From: Tunturiibacter gelidiferens
GTDB taxonomy: Bacteria > Acidobacteriota > Terriglobia > Terriglobales > Acidobacteriaceae
Direction of reading: 5' to 3'
DNA: 64,000 bases
Assembly: GCF_014201335.1 (NCBI RefSeq)
Contig: NZ_JACHEB010000005.1
Span: 186,001-250,000 of the forward strand
Positions 33,983 through 43,305 of the stretch are shown here, piece after piece (position 1 is the first letter of the stretch; every line of letters begins with the position of its first letter). The position numbers and the translations under genes are program-made. Below the pieces are notes generated by a model. The model saw only the letters and a list, made by a program, of their open reading frames with translations, did not search any database and was not told where the DNA came from.

Positions 33983-34582
33983 ATGAACGAACAGAGTCGT
34001 CCGCTCGACAACCCGGTTAATTCACCTGATTCCTCGCGTCAGGCCCCGGTACCCCCAGGCAGTAGCCCGCAGCCTGCAATGTTCTCGAGCAAGCCTCCTG
34101 AGGGAGGCCGTCTGCCAATCGCGGCCTGGGGCGTGGCCGGATTGGTGGTCTTGGCTGTAATCCTTGGCTTGGTTTTTGCGACGCGCCACAAGTCGCAGGC
34201 TCCTCCCAATACGATCCAGCCTTTGGCCGCTTATGCCGCAGAGCTCCCTCTATCGCAACTCGCCATGAGCGAGTCCACCAGTCTCTCTGGCGGGAAGTCC
34301 ACTTTTATCGACGGCCACATTCAGAACTCCGGCCCTCAGACCGTCTCCGGCGTTACCGTGCAGGTCATCTTTCGCAACGACGAGGCCATGCCTCCGCAGG
34401 TCGAAACATTGCCTCTTTCATTGGTTCGGACGCGAGAACCCTATATCGACACTCAGCCGGTCAGCGCGGCTCCCCTCAAGCGGGGTGACCAACGGGACTT
34501 TCGCCTTATCTTCGAATCGATTCCTGGCAATTGGAACACCCAAATGCCCGAGATTCACATCATTAGCGTGGACACGAAATAG
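33983..34582 (+). CDS. Membrane-anchored protein with extracytoplasmic beta domain (DUF2393-like)
   Basis: 199 aa from the ATG at 33983. It has a Pro/Ser-rich cytosolic head, one membrane segment (about 47-67, AWGVAGLVVLAVILGLVF), and a C-terminal beta-sandwich-like domain: GGKSTFIDGHIQNSGPQTVSGVTVQVIF, LKRGDQRDFRLIFESIP. The last part resembles FxLYD/DUF2393 domains. Function unknown. Single gene; a longer reading from 33905 has no ribosome site. Confidence 0.65.
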   Translation: MNEQSRPLDNPVNSPDSSRQAPVPPGSSPQPAMFSSKPPEGGRLPIAAWGVAGLVVLAVILGLVFATRHKSQAPPNTIQPLAAYAAELPLSQLAMSESTSLSGGKSTFIDGHIQNSGPQTVSGVTVQVIFRNDEAMPPQVETLPLSLVRTREPYIDTQPVSAAPLKRGDQRDFRLIFESIPGNWNTQMPEIHIISVDTK

Positions 34583-34711
34583 GGTCACCAAGTAATAGTT
34601 ACCCGGCGGTCGGGAAGATTTTGCGTAAGTTGGTTGTAATCTCCCTCATGAGCCAATATTCACAATTCCCGTAAACAACTTATTTTCAGCTATTTGATAC
34701 GTTTTAGCGGT

Positions 34712-34728
34712 TTGGCACACTACCTGCT
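34712..34728 (+). promoter_or_regulatory. Candidate sigma54 promoter of the OmpA-like gene
   Basis: TTGGCACACTACCTGCT has the GG (34714-34715) and GC (34726-34727) dinucleotides exactly 12 bp apart, with the TTGGCAC block intact, close to TGGCACG-N4-TTGCA. It lies 63 bp before the chosen ATG. No activator site was identified, and no sigma70 promoter stands out nearby. Confidence 0.4.
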
Positions 34729-34790
34729 CTAGCAAGTGCATGTTGACGTCTGTAAAACAGGCGCAGAGTCAGGATAGGAGAGCAAGCCAA

Positions 34791-35711
34791 ATGATCAAAT
34801 CTGGAACAACTTTCGGCCTCCCGGCTATACTGCTAGGTAGTGCAATGGGCCTTTCAGCTTTCGCTCAGACAAGCACTCCCGCAGCCCAAACAACGGACTC
34901 CACAGCAGCCACCTCAACTTCTGGCACCTCAAGCTCCGCCACAACGAACGCGGATGGCACCTACGCAACCGGCAAGCCTTTGTCCGGGGATTCCAAGGAA
35001 GGCTTCTGGGGCCACATGAATCCGTTTGCCCGCAAGAAGTGGGTAAACAGACAGACTGCTCCCATCAAGGATCAGGTCAATGAGCTTGACCAACTTCAGT
35101 CCAAGAACGCCAACGATATCAAAGACGTAGACGGCCGTTCGCAGGCAGGCATCAAGAATGCTATGAACTCTGCGAACACTGCAGACCAGCACGCGCAGGA
35201 TGCGGCGAATCGCGCAAACTCCGCTCAGACGCTGGCGAGCACTGCAAGCACCCGCACAGACTCCCTCGGCCACACGGTCGGTAATCTTGACCAGTACCAG
35301 ACTGTCTCCTCGACCGCAGTGAAGTTCGCTCCCGGCCGCACAGCTCTTGGGCCGACCGGTAAGTCGGACCTCGACAGTCTCGCCACCACCCTGGGCAATG
35401 AGAAGGGCTACATCATCGAAGTTCAGGGCTACAGCAAATCAGGCGTTCAGACCTCGCAGGCAATGGCCGACTCGGTCGTCCGCTACCTCGTCACTGAGCA
35501 TCAGGTTCCTGTCTACCGCATCTACAAAAGTGGCCTCGGCAAAAATACCGAGAAGCCAGCCGATGGAGAGCAGGCAGTTGTGAATGGCGTCAAAGTTACG
35601 CTGCTCCACAACAGCTTGGCGACGATGAGTTCCGATTCGGCATCCACCGCAGCGACAACGCCAAAGACCTCCCACACGGGAGTAAGTTCACCACAAGAGG
35701 TGAATCAGTAG
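34791..35711 (+). CDS. OmpA-family outer membrane/periplasmic protein
   Basis: 306 aa from the ATG at 34791, with GGAG 10 nt upstream. A signal peptide ends SAFAQ. A Thr/Ser/Ala-rich linker and an alanine-rich coiled-coil-like segment (about 95-170, repeated ANDIKDVD, ANTADQHAQDAANRAN) follow. The OmpA-like domain (about 190-280) reads AVKFAPGRTALGPTGKSDLDSLA, IIEVQGYSKSG, and SGLGKNTEKP. The usual peptidoglycan-contact Asp (G-x-TD) is a Ser here and the RA arginine is not evident, so cell-wall binding may be lost. The coiled coil recalls Lpp-like spacer regions. Confidence 0.78.
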   Translation: MIKSGTTFGLPAILLGSAMGLSAFAQTSTPAAQTTDSTAATSTSGTSSSATTNADGTYATGKPLSGDSKEGFWGHMNPFARKKWVNRQTAPIKDQVNELDQLQSKNANDIKDVDGRSQAGIKNAMNSANTADQHAQDAANRANSAQTLASTASTRTDSLGHTVGNLDQYQTVSSTAVKFAPGRTALGPTGKSDLDSLATTLGNEKGYIIEVQGYSKSGVQTSQAMADSVVRYLVTEHQVPVYRIYKSGLGKNTEKPADGEQAVVNGVKVTLLHNSLATMSSDSASTAATTPKTSHTGVSSPQEVNQ

Positions 35712-35822
35712 CCCTCCCCCAGGACGGTGCAGTTCTCCCGCACCGTCCACAAGTTTGCCGAGATAGCGACTTAGATCGCACTCGCAAAAACCTCTCCTAA
35801 CCAGAGAGAACCAAGGCAGATT

Positions 35823-35850
35823 GGCCCCTCATTGAGGGGCCGCTTTTTTT
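35823..35850 (+). terminator. Rho-independent terminator of the OmpA-like gene
   Basis: GGCCCCTCA and TGAGGGGCC (35823-35841) form a near-perfect stem, followed by GC and a seven-T run (35844-35850). It lies about 110 bp past the stop codon. Confidence 0.9.
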
Positions 35851-35860
35851 AACTTGTTAT

Positions 35861-35960
35861 CTCCCGACCAACGGGAGGGCCAACATCTCTCCCCGCCACT
35901 AAAAGGGACACACGCCACGAAGTGGCCGCTCCGCGCGCAGCGGGCCCGTCCGGCAGGACA
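35861..35960 (+). repeat. Copy of the dispersed structured repeat (plus orientation)
   Basis: The most complete copy: CCCGACCAACGGGAGGGCC at the left, the hairpin GCCACGAAGTGGC (35914-35926), then TCCGC-GCGCA-GCGGG, then GTCCGGCAGGAC, which is a third small hairpin. The first stem differs from other copies by a compensated T-A to C-G pair. It lies between convergent genes, just before the kdsA stop. Confidence 0.75.
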
Positions 35961-35965
35961 TCCTT

Positions 35966-36802
35966 CTAACTAACGGCGGCGTGAACGGCGAGCAACTGCT
36001 CAAGCACAGCTTTCAGATGATTCAAATGAAGCGCATTGGCCCCATCGGACTTCGCCTCCGCAGGATTGTCATGCACCTCAAGAAAAACACCATCGACTCC
36101 AGCCGCGACTGCGGCCCGAGCCAGTACGGGGATGAACTCTGGTTGCCCCCCGCTGACGCCATTGCCGGCTGATGGCGTCTGCACCGAGTGCGTGCCATCG
36201 AAGACCACCGGTGCAAACCCACGCATCACGGGCAGCGAGCGCATATCCACCACCAAATTGTTGTATCCGAAGCTGGCCCCTCGCTCGGTCAGCGAAACGC
36301 GATCGTTGCCGCTCTCGCGAATCTTCTCAACAGCGTGCCGCATATCCCACGGCGCAACGAACTGGCCCTTCTTTACATTAATCGCACCACCAGTCTTCTT
36401 CGTGGCTTCGGCAGCTGCGATCAGCAGGTCTGTCTGGCGACAGAGGAAGGCAGGAATCTGCAGCACATCGACAGCCTCTGCAACAGCATCGCAATCGACG
36501 GCAGTGTGAACATCGGTCAATACCGGCAATCCAGTATTCTTTCCGACTTCACGCAGAATTCGGCAACCCTCTACCAGCCCGGGTCCGCGAAAGCTCTTGA
36601 TTGAGGTGCGATTCGCCTTGTCGTAGCTGGCCTTGAAGATATACGGAACGTCGAGATCCGAAGTTATGCGCTGAATCGCATCGGCCATCTTGCGCACGTG
36701 GCCTTCGGATTCAATCACGCATGGTCCCGCGATAAGAAAAAGCTTGCCCCGGCCAACCGGGACCTGATGCGGTGTACTGCCGATGTCGAAGGAATGAGTC
36801 AC
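35966..36802 (-). CDS. kdsA: 3-deoxy-8-phosphooctulonate synthase (KDO-8-P synthase), metal-dependent type
   Basis: Condenses PEP and arabinose 5-phosphate for LPS core KDO. 278 aa with the family blocks LIAGPCVIES, IFKASYDKANRTS, RGPGLVEGCRIL, DVLQIPAFLCRQTDLL, KKGQFVAPWDM and TERGASFGYNNLVVDMR. C28 in GPCVIES, with His in FDGTHSVQ, Glu in FLEVHDNP and a following Asp, is the metal-binding set of the class II enzyme; E. coli has Asn at the Cys position. The start is GTG at 36802. It lies 52 bp downstream of the DUF1641 gene on the same strand, probably by chance. Confidence 0.96.
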   Translation of the reverse strand: MTHSFDIGSTPHQVPVGRGKLFLIAGPCVIESEGHVRKMADAIQRITSDLDVPYIFKASYDKANRTSIKSFRGPGLVEGCRILREVGKNTGLPVLTDVHTAVDCDAVAEAVDVLQIPAFLCRQTDLLIAAAEATKKTGGAINVKKGQFVAPWDMRHAVEKIRESGNDRVSLTERGASFGYNNLVVDMRSLPVMRGFAPVVFDGTHSVQTPSAGNGVSGGQPEFIPVLARAAVAAGVDGVFLEVHDNPAEAKSDGANALHLNHLKAVLEQLLAVHAAVS

Positions 36803-36854
36803 ATCGTTTATTTGACCATAGACGCCGCCAGCCCGCGCAACCTGAGCGAACCGC

Positions 36855-37313
36855 TTAGTTCTTCAGCGACCTGCCCAGCCCCGAGAGAACCAACGTCATG
36901 AACGAAAGTCCACGGCGGCTGTCTTCGCTGGTCGCACGCTTTGCAAGCTGCCACAGGCTCGGAGCCTTCTGCTCTGCCTGATGCTCTTTCGTTGCATGCG
37001 CCATCACTTTCGAGAGTTGATCGAGCACCTCTGGATCCAGTTCAGTCAGGATCTTCGCCGCGGTCAGCAGATTACGAATTGCTGCAATTCCTTCTGGCTG
37101 CGCGGCGTACTTCGACAACGTGTTGAAGATCGTATCCTTCGCACCGATCGCACCATGAAGCAGGCTCAGCAGACCCTTCCGGTGCGCCTCTTCAAGCACA
37201 TCGTAGGCCAGCAGCAGCGCCTCGGCATGCTCTTCCGGAGCCTTCTCAAGCTTGCGCACAAGGTCGGCTTTGAAGTCGACCGTAATCGGTTTGAAAGCAA
37301 TGGGCTTCGCCAT
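36855..37313 (-). CDS. DUF1641 protein, formate dehydrogenase partner
   Basis: 152 aa, helical, soluble. It has the DUF1641 pattern (LEEAHRKGLLSLLHGAIGAKDTIFN, IRNLLTAAKILTELDPEVLDQL). Members of this family are regularly encoded next to FdhF-type formate dehydrogenases (YrhD beside YrhE in Bacillus), and here it begins 29 bp after the dehydrogenase stop. GAGGAG precedes its ATG. A role as assembly factor or electron-transfer subunit has been proposed only by context. Confidence 0.88.
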   Translation of the reverse strand: MAKPIAFKPITVDFKADLVRKLEKAPEEHAEALLLAYDVLEEAHRKGLLSLLHGAIGAKDTIFNTLSKYAAQPEGIAAIRNLLTAAKILTELDPEVLDQLSKVMAHATKEHQAEQKAPSLWQLAKRATSEDSRRGLSFMTLVLSGLGRSLKN

Positions 37314-37342
37314 AACAGCTCCTCAAAAGTCTGGTGCCAAAA

Positions 37343-40300
37343 CTAAACAGTAGTGGAAGTTATCTGAACGAGTTTGTCGGCCGCAGCGGTTCCCGGCAGG
37401 TGATAATCCTTGCGCGCCCACTTGCGCTCAATCTCGAGACCAGGCTGCGGCGTACGCGTGCCATAGCGGAAGTTCCTGCGCGGCAGCGGATTCTCACCCT
37501 GCTCCGGCAACACCGTCATGCTCACCGCGGTCTCTTTGAACGCAGGCGTGTGCGTCTGGCGATCTGTAAAGCTGCTCGTCAGCTTGTTCACCGGTTCTTC
37601 GACTGAGTTCAGCGTCATATAGAGTTGCTTGCCCGTCACCCGCTCCGACACCAGCACCTGCACTCTGACCTTGCCATGCGGCGAGGTCACCTGCACATAC
37701 CGGCCCGTGGTGACACCGCGCTCCGCTGCCAACTCTGGCGACACCTCAATCCAACTATTCGGCGTGATCTCTTTGATCCCTGGCGTGCGCAAGGTCATGC
37801 TGCCTTGCTCGAAGTGCTCCAGCAGACGGCCGTTGTTGAGATGCAGATCGTAGATAGAGCTGGTCTCCTCTGAAGGCGGAATGTATTCGATCGGAAAGAA
37901 TCGAGCCTTACCATCAGGAAAGGGAAAGCCCTCGGTAAACAGCAAAGGCGTGTCTGTCCCGTCAGCATGTACAGGCCACTGCAGGCTGTCGAAGCCTTCC
38001 AGTCGCGAGTAGCTCACCCCAGCGAACAGTGGAGTCAGTCGCGCCACCTCATCCATGATTTCGGAAGGATGTTTGTAGTTCCAGTTCCCACCCATCCGAT
38101 TTGCGATCAACTGAATAATCTCCCAGTCGGCCTTCGATTCCCCTAACGGCTCCATCGCCTTATTGATACGTTGAATGCGGCGCTCCGTGCTGGTGAAGGT
38201 CCCGTCTTTCTCAAGCGAAGCCGCTGCAGGCAACACTAGATCGGCATAGCGGCAGGTCTCGGAGAAGTTGATATCCTGCACGATAAAAAACTCAAGTTTC
38301 TCCAGCGCGCTGGCAACATAGTTGGCATTCGAGTCAGAGGTAATCGTGTCCTCGCCCTTGATATACAGCGCCTTGAGCGTCCCAGCCAGAATCGCCTCGA
38401 TCATCTGGTGATTGTCTTTGCCCGTGGTGGTCGGCAGCGTGACACCCCAGTCGGCCTCGAACTTTGCAACAACATCCGGATCGTCCACCTTCTGATAGCC
38501 GCTGAACACGTTCGGCATCGATCCGTAGTCGCTCGCTCCCTGCACGTTGTTGTGGCCGCGTAGAGGGTAAGCACCAGCACCCGGCCGCATGTAATTGCCG
38601 GTCACCAGCAATAAATTCGAGAGTGCAGTAGCGGTATCCGACCCGCCACAGTGCTGCGTCACGCCCATCGCAAACAGAATGCAGGTACCATCCGCCTCCG
38701 CAATCTCATGCGCGACCGTCGTCAGCGTTGCCGCGGGAACACCGGTGATCTTTTCGGCAAACTCCAGCGTGAACGGTTCAAGCGATTTCTTGAACTCGTC
38801 AAAGTGGTTCACCCACTTATTGACGAAGTCCATCTTCGCGAGACCGCTGTCGATGATGTATTTCGAGATCGCGCATATCCACACCGCATCGGTCGAAGGG
38901 TTCGGACGGAAGAAGATATCGGCGCGCTCGGCCATCTCATGTTTGCGAAGGTCGGCAACGATCAGCCGCTGTCCACGATGCTTGTGCGAACGCTTGACCC
39001 GGGTGCACAGCACGGGATGGTTCTCCGCAGGATTCGCTCCCACAATCAACACCAGCCCAGCTTTCTCGATATCCGCAATCGATCCTGAGTCGCCACCATA
39101 GCCGACCGTGCGCTGCAGCCCCATCGTCGCCGGATTCTGGCAGTACCGAGCGCAGTTATCGACATTATTGGTCCCGATCACCGCACGCGCCAGCTTCTGC
39201 ATCACGAAGCTCTCTTCGTTGGTGCACTTCGAAGAGGCAATAAACCCCAGCGCATCCGGCCCATGATCGTTCTTAATGCGTTTGAAGGTGTGCTCGATGA
39301 TGTCGAGCGCTTCACTCCATTCGATTTCGCGGAAACTCTCGCCATCGCGCAGCAGCGGCTTGACCAACCTGTCGTCCGAATTAATGTGTCCCCATGCGAA
39401 TTTGCCCTTCACGCACGTAGAAATCCCATTCGCAGGCCCATGCGTCGGTTCGATCTTCAGAATGTGACGCTCCTTGGTCCAGACCTCGAAGCTGCATCCC
39501 ACCGCGCAATAAGTACAAACGGTCTTGGTGCGCTTCGTCCGCTCGTTGCGCATCTCCGACTCCATCTCGGAGAGCGAAAGAATCGGCCCATACCCAATCG
39601 GTGGCTCGATACCCTTCACAACTTCAATCATGTTGTTCAGCGTTACAGCTGGCAGGTCCGTCATGTAACCTGCCTCACCCAGCATCGACTTCTCCATCAG
39701 CGCATTGCACGGACACACCGTCACGCAGTGACCGCAAGAGACACAGCTCGAACCCTCGATCTGCGTCCCGCCATCCCACAGCACGCGCGGATGGTCACTC
39801 TCCCAGTCAATCGACAGCGTCTCATTCACCTGCACGTTCTGACACGACTCCACGCACCGGCCACAAAGAATGCACTGATCCGGATCGTAGCGATAGAACG
39901 GATTCGACATGTCCTTCTCATACGGCTTGTGCTTGAACTCTCGGTGCTGGTGCTTCACATCGAGGACTGCCGTCGTATTGTGGATCGTGCAGTTCTGATT
40001 GTTGTTGTCGCACACCGTGCAGTACAGCATATGGTTCTCGAGGATGCGATCGAACGCTTCACGCTGCGCAATATCAACCGCTTCACCAAGGGTCTCGACC
40101 TTCATCCCCCCAGACACTCTGGCCGAACACGCTCGAACCAACTCGCCATTCACCTTCACCATGCAGGTGTCGCAGCTCTCAATGGGCCCCATCTGCTTTA
40201 CATAGCAAACCTGCGGCACAGGTTTCTGCGCATCTACGGCGGTGCGCCGATTCAGCAGATCGATCAGCAGCTCCCCGGAGCGACCAGGCACCTGTAGTCC

Positions 40301-40369
40301 ATCAATCGTCAAGTGTGTATTCGGGGTGAACTCGGCAGGGGTATTCAGCAGTGATTTCGTAGTAGCCAC
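37343..40369 (-). CDS. fdhF: FdhF-type formate dehydrogenase, NuoG-like N-terminus, molybdopterin alpha subunit
   Basis: About 1008 aa from a GTG with AGAGGG just upstream; a TTG six codons earlier (40387) is the alternative. Domains in order: [2Fe-2S] (C-x10-C-x2-C-x11-C), NuoG-type His-Cys 4Fe-4S (H-x3-C-x2-C-x6-C), two ferredoxin 4Fe-4S clusters (CILCGRCVESC, CVSCGHCVTVC), the Mo-domain cluster (CTYCAVGC), and the bis-MGD catalytic domain with C-terminal dinucleotide-binding domain. The Mo ligand is Cys (TGC codon, C410), followed by Gln instead of the usual His (ARYCQNP). There is no NADH-binding beta subunit beside it, so the electron acceptor is unclear. It forms an operon with DUF1641. 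Confidence 0.9.
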   Translation of the reverse strand: MATTKSLLNTPAEFTPNTHLTIDGLQVPGRSGELLIDLLNRRTAVDAQKPVPQVCYVKQMGPIESCDTCMVKVNGELVRACSARVSGGMKVETLGEAVDIAQREAFDRILENHMLYCTVCDNNNQNCTIHNTTAVLDVKHQHREFKHKPYEKDMSNPFYRYDPDQCILCGRCVESCQNVQVNETLSIDWESDHPRVLWDGGTQIEGSSCVSCGHCVTVCPCNALMEKSMLGEAGYMTDLPAVTLNNMIEVVKGIEPPIGYGPILSLSEMESEMRNERTKRTKTVCTYCAVGCSFEVWTKERHILKIEPTHGPANGISTCVKGKFAWGHINSDDRLVKPLLRDGESFREIEWSEALDIIEHTFKRIKNDHGPDALGFIASSKCTNEESFVMQKLARAVIGTNNVDNCARYCQNPATMGLQRTVGYGGDSGSIADIEKAGLVLIVGANPAENHPVLCTRVKRSHKHRGQRLIVADLRKHEMAERADIFFRPNPSTDAVWICAISKYIIDSGLAKMDFVNKWVNHFDEFKKSLEPFTLEFAEKITGVPAATLTTVAHEIAEADGTCILFAMGVTQHCGGSDTATALSNLLLVTGNYMRPGAGAYPLRGHNNVQGASDYGSMPNVFSGYQKVDDPDVVAKFEADWGVTLPTTTGKDNHQMIEAILAGTLKALYIKGEDTITSDSNANYVASALEKLEFFIVQDINFSETCRYADLVLPAAASLEKDGTFTSTERRIQRINKAMEPLGESKADWEIIQLIANRMGGNWNYKHPSEIMDEVARLTPLFAGVSYSRLEGFDSLQWPVHADGTDTPLLFTEGFPFPDGKARFFPIEYIPPSEETSSIYDLHLNNGRLLEHFEQGSMTLRTPGIKEITPNSWIEVSPELAAERGVTTGRYVQVTSPHGKVRVQVLVSERVTGKQLYMTLNSVEEPVNKLTSSFTDRQTHTPAFKETAVSMTVLPEQGENPLPRRNFRYGTRTPQPGLEIERKWARKDYHLPGTAAADKLVQITSTTV

Positions 40370-40558
40370 AGGCCCTCTAAGATGCAAAGCGGAATAGCGG
40401 CGATGCTCCGTCTGACCACTCCGTCTCTTTCAACACTACACCCGAATTCGCGATGACAAATTCATGACACAAACACATCCAGCAAACGCTCCTGTCGCAT
40501 CCAAACTGGCTCGGCTGCGACCTCTCAGGTGCCGCCAGACAACTTATTGACTGAGATC

Positions 40559-41947
40559 CTAAGCATCACGCGGCTCACCCCATTGTGCCTTCACGACCGC
40601 CAACCCACCTTCGGTCGTAGTAACCAAACCCTCGAGTTGCGCGTCCTCGGCCGCCTCCAGCATCTCTTTGAACTGCGGGCTCGGCCGATATCCCGCAGCA
40701 ATCAAATCCCGGCCCGTCACCAGCAGCTTCGGCCGCATCTCCTCCACCGGCGCTGCCTCGTATCGTTCCTTCGCAAACTCGTACAGCTTCAAATCCCCAT
40801 GCGCCGACATGCAATCCATCCAGTGCAGCGCAAGGTGTTCGTCAAACTTCGGCAGCCGCAGAAACCGCTTCAGCGTCGACTCCTTCATCTGCAGAATGTC
40901 GCCGAAGCGCATATGGTTCTTCACCAGCGCAACGATCTGTTCGGTCTCCTCATTCGAAAAACGCAGCCGTCCAAGAATAGTCTCCGCCATGCGCACTCCG
41001 ACCTCCACGTGCCCATCGAAGCGGATGCGATCTCCCGGCTTCTTCGGATCTGGCGGCCGAAACGTAGCCGGTTTGCCGATATCATGCAGCAGCGCTCCCC
41101 AGGCCAGCGCAGCCGACGCGCCAGGCTTCAGCTTCTCCAGCAGCAGCAGCGTGTGCACCCATACATCGCCCTCCGGATGAAACTGCGGCGGCTGCTCCAC
41201 GCCATGCATCTTCACGGCCTCGGGCAGGATATGCTGCAACAATCCCAGCTCATACAGCATCTCGAACGCTCGCCGCGCGTGTCCTTCCGTCAACATCAAC
41301 GTCAGTTCATCGCGAATCCGTTCAAGGCTAACCTGCGTAATCTCCGTCGCAAGCGCCTTAATCGCCGCACTCGTTTGGACGTCGACCTCGAACTCCAACC
41401 GAGCCGCGAACCGCACCGCCCGCAGCATCCGCAGCTTGTCTTCGGTAAAACGATCCTTCGCCACGCCGATCGTCCGAACCAAATGATGCGTCAGATCCTC
41501 GCGTCCGCCAACAAAGTCGAGAATCGCCGCTTCATGTGAGTCCGCCAACGGATCGAACAGCATTCCATTGATCGTGAAGTCACGCCGCTGCACATCTTCG
41601 CGCGGATCGGTTGAAAACCTCACCGCATCCGGCCGTCTCCCGTCGCTGTACGCTCCATCATGGCGAAAAGTAGCTACCTCAGTAGCGATCTCGCCGCCGT
41701 CTTTCTCCGGCGTACAAACCAGCACCACCCCAAAGTGCGCCCCCACCGAGTACGTCTTCGCGAACATCCCCATCACAACATCCGGCGTCGCGCTCGTCGC
41801 TACATCGAAGTCCTTCGCCTCCACCCCCAGCAACAGATCGCGCACACATCCGCCCGCGAAGTAAGCCTTGTATCCCGCGGCACGCACCGCCACCACGATC
41901 TCTCGCGCTGCCTTGTACCTCGAATTGTCCTTCCACGAATCCTTCAT
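40559..41947 (-). CDS. cca: CCA tRNA nucleotidyltransferase / poly(A) polymerase family
   Basis: A class II nucleotidyltransferase of 462 aa. [12 protein letters not shown] and [10 protein letters not shown] hold the nucleotide-binding G and the catalytic Dx[14 protein letters not shown] and [29 protein letters not shown] are the next conserved blocks. A domain with the [11 protein letters not shown]-like motif follows, so it is the long form with an HD region. It should add or repair 3' CCA ends of tRNA. The ATG at 41947 has AGGGGAAGG upstream. It is divergent from tsaD, with only 21 bp between the start codons. Confidence 0.9.
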   Translation of the reverse strand: MKDSWKDNSRYKAAREIVVAVRAAGYKAYFAGGCVRDLLLGVEAKDFDVATSATPDVVMGMFAKTYSVGAHFGVVLVCTPEKDGGEIATEVATFRHDGAYSDGRRPDAVRFSTDPREDVQRRDFTINGMLFDPLADSHEAAILDFVGGREDLTHHLVRTIGVAKDRFTEDKLRMLRAVRFAARLEFEVDVQTSAAIKALATEITQVSLERIRDELTLMLTEGHARRAFEMLYELGLLQHILPEAVKMHGVEQPPQFHPEGDVWVHTLLLLEKLKPGASAALAWGALLHDIGKPATFRPPDPKKPGDRIRFDGHVEVGVRMAETILGRLRFSNEETEQIVALVKNHMRFGDILQMKESTLKRFLRLPKFDEHLALHWMDCMSAHGDLKLYEFAKERYEAAPVEEMRPKLLVTGRDLIAAGYRPSPQFKEMLEAAEDAQLEGLVTTTEGGLAVVKAQWGEPRDA

Positions 41948-41968
41948 GCCTTCCCCTATGATAGAGAG

Positions 41969-43195
41969 ATGCCCGAAAGCCCCCATAGCGGCTCAATGAA
42001 TGGCTCAAAGACCGGCCAAGCGAGCGGCCTAATCCTCGGAATCGAAAGCTCCTGCGACGAAACCGCAGCCGCCGTCGTCCGCGCCGGCACCGAAGCCCTC
42101 TCCAACGTCGTCGCCTCGCAGATGTCACTCCACGCCAACTACGGCGGTGTCGTTCCCGAACTCGCCTCCCGCGAACACCTCCGCAACATCGTCCCAGTCG
42201 TCCGCGAGGCAATGGCCCACGCAAACGTAACCTTCGCCGACCTCGACGCCGTAGCCGTAACCGAAGGCCCAGGCCTAGCCGGCGCCCTTCTGGTGGGAAT
42301 CACTTACGCAAAGGCCCTCACCCTCGGCCTCGACAAGCCCCTCATCTCCGTCAACCACCTCGAAGGCCATATCCACGCCGTCCTCATGGAGACGCGAGAG
42401 AGCTCCGAATCTCCCTTACCAACGCCTCTTCTAGCGCTCGTCGTCTCAGGCGGCCACACGCACCTCTATCTAGCAAACCACCAGCAGGGAAGCGAAACCT
42501 GGACCTACCGCAACGTTGGCCGCACGGTCGACGACGCCGCCGGTGAGGCCTACGACAAGGTCGCCAAGCTCCTCGGCCTAGGCTACCCGGGCGGACCGTG
42601 GATCGACGCGCTCGCCCCCCACGGCAACCCCCGCGCCGTCCCCTTCACTTTCGCCGAGATCAAACACCGCGCTCCTCGCCCCGGGATCACCAACAAGAAA
42701 GCCCTCGCAAACACCGAAGGCCCCCACTTCGACTTCTCCTTCAGCGGCATCAAAACCGCTGTTCTTCGCTACGTCGAAACCCACAATATGCGCGACAGCA
42801 TCGAATCCCGACGCGCCGCCCTCGCCGCCGATCCCACCCTCACGCCCAAGTCCGAAGCCGTAACTAGACTCTGCGATCAGCAGACCCTCGACCTCATCGC
42901 CTCCTTCCAGTACGCCGTCGTCGGAAATCTCCAGCGCCAAACCTTCGCCGCCGCCGAAGCCCTCGACGCTCGCAGCATCGTCGTCTCTGGCGGGGTCGCC
43001 GCCAACCGCGAGCTACGCCGTCGCCTCCAGGCCGAGGCCGACCGCCGCAACCTCCCCATCGCCTTCCCCTCGCTCGCTCTCTCAACCGATAACGCAGCCA
43101 TGATCGCCGCCGCAGCATGGCCCAAGCTCCTCGCTCAAAACTTCGCCTCGGACGACCTCGGAGCGACTCCTCAACTCCGCCTCGGCCAGCAGTAA
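41969..43195 (+). CDS. tsaD: tRNA N6-adenosine threonylcarbamoyltransferase
   Basis: Transfers threonylcarbamoyl to A37 of ANN-reading tRNAs with TsaB/TsaE. 408 aa from the ATG at 41969 (41996 is possible). It has the ASKHA motifs [47 protein letters not shown] (metal histidines), [35 protein letters not shown], and [13 protein letters not shown]. An insertion of about 50 residues ([10 protein letters not shown] onward, Arg/Ala-rich) after the [10 protein letters not shown] block makes it longer than the usual 340 aa. The neighbouring cysS follows 110 bp later. Confidence 0.96.
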   Translation: MPESPHSGSMNGSKTGQASGLILGIESSCDETAAAVVRAGTEALSNVVASQMSLHANYGGVVPELASREHLRNIVPVVREAMAHANVTFADLDAVAVTEGPGLAGALLVGITYAKALTLGLDKPLISVNHLEGHIHAVLMETRESSESPLPTPLLALVVSGGHTHLYLANHQQGSETWTYRNVGRTVDDAAGEAYDKVAKLLGLGYPGGPWIDALAPHGNPRAVPFTFAEIKHRAPRPGITNKKALANTEGPHFDFSFSGIKTAVLRYVETHNMRDSIESRRAALAADPTLTPKSEAVTRLCDQQTLDLIASFQYAVVGNLQRQTFAAAEALDARSIVVSGGVAANRELRRRLQAEADRRNLPIAFPSLALSTDNAAMIAAAAWPKLLAQNFASDDLGATPQLRLGQQ

Positions 43196-43305
43196 CCCCA
43201 ACTGGCACAATTTGCCCCGAGATATCAGCTAAAATCATCAGGGAACCTCAAGCGAGAGCAGTCTGCACCGCGCCACGCGCCGGCTGCGGCAGGATACTAG
43301 AGCAC

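Noticed and set aside
39130..39150. Selenocysteine at the Mo ligand of formate dehydrogenase
   Set aside because: The codon on the minus strand is TGC, an ordinary cysteine; no TGA and no SECIS-like element are needed.
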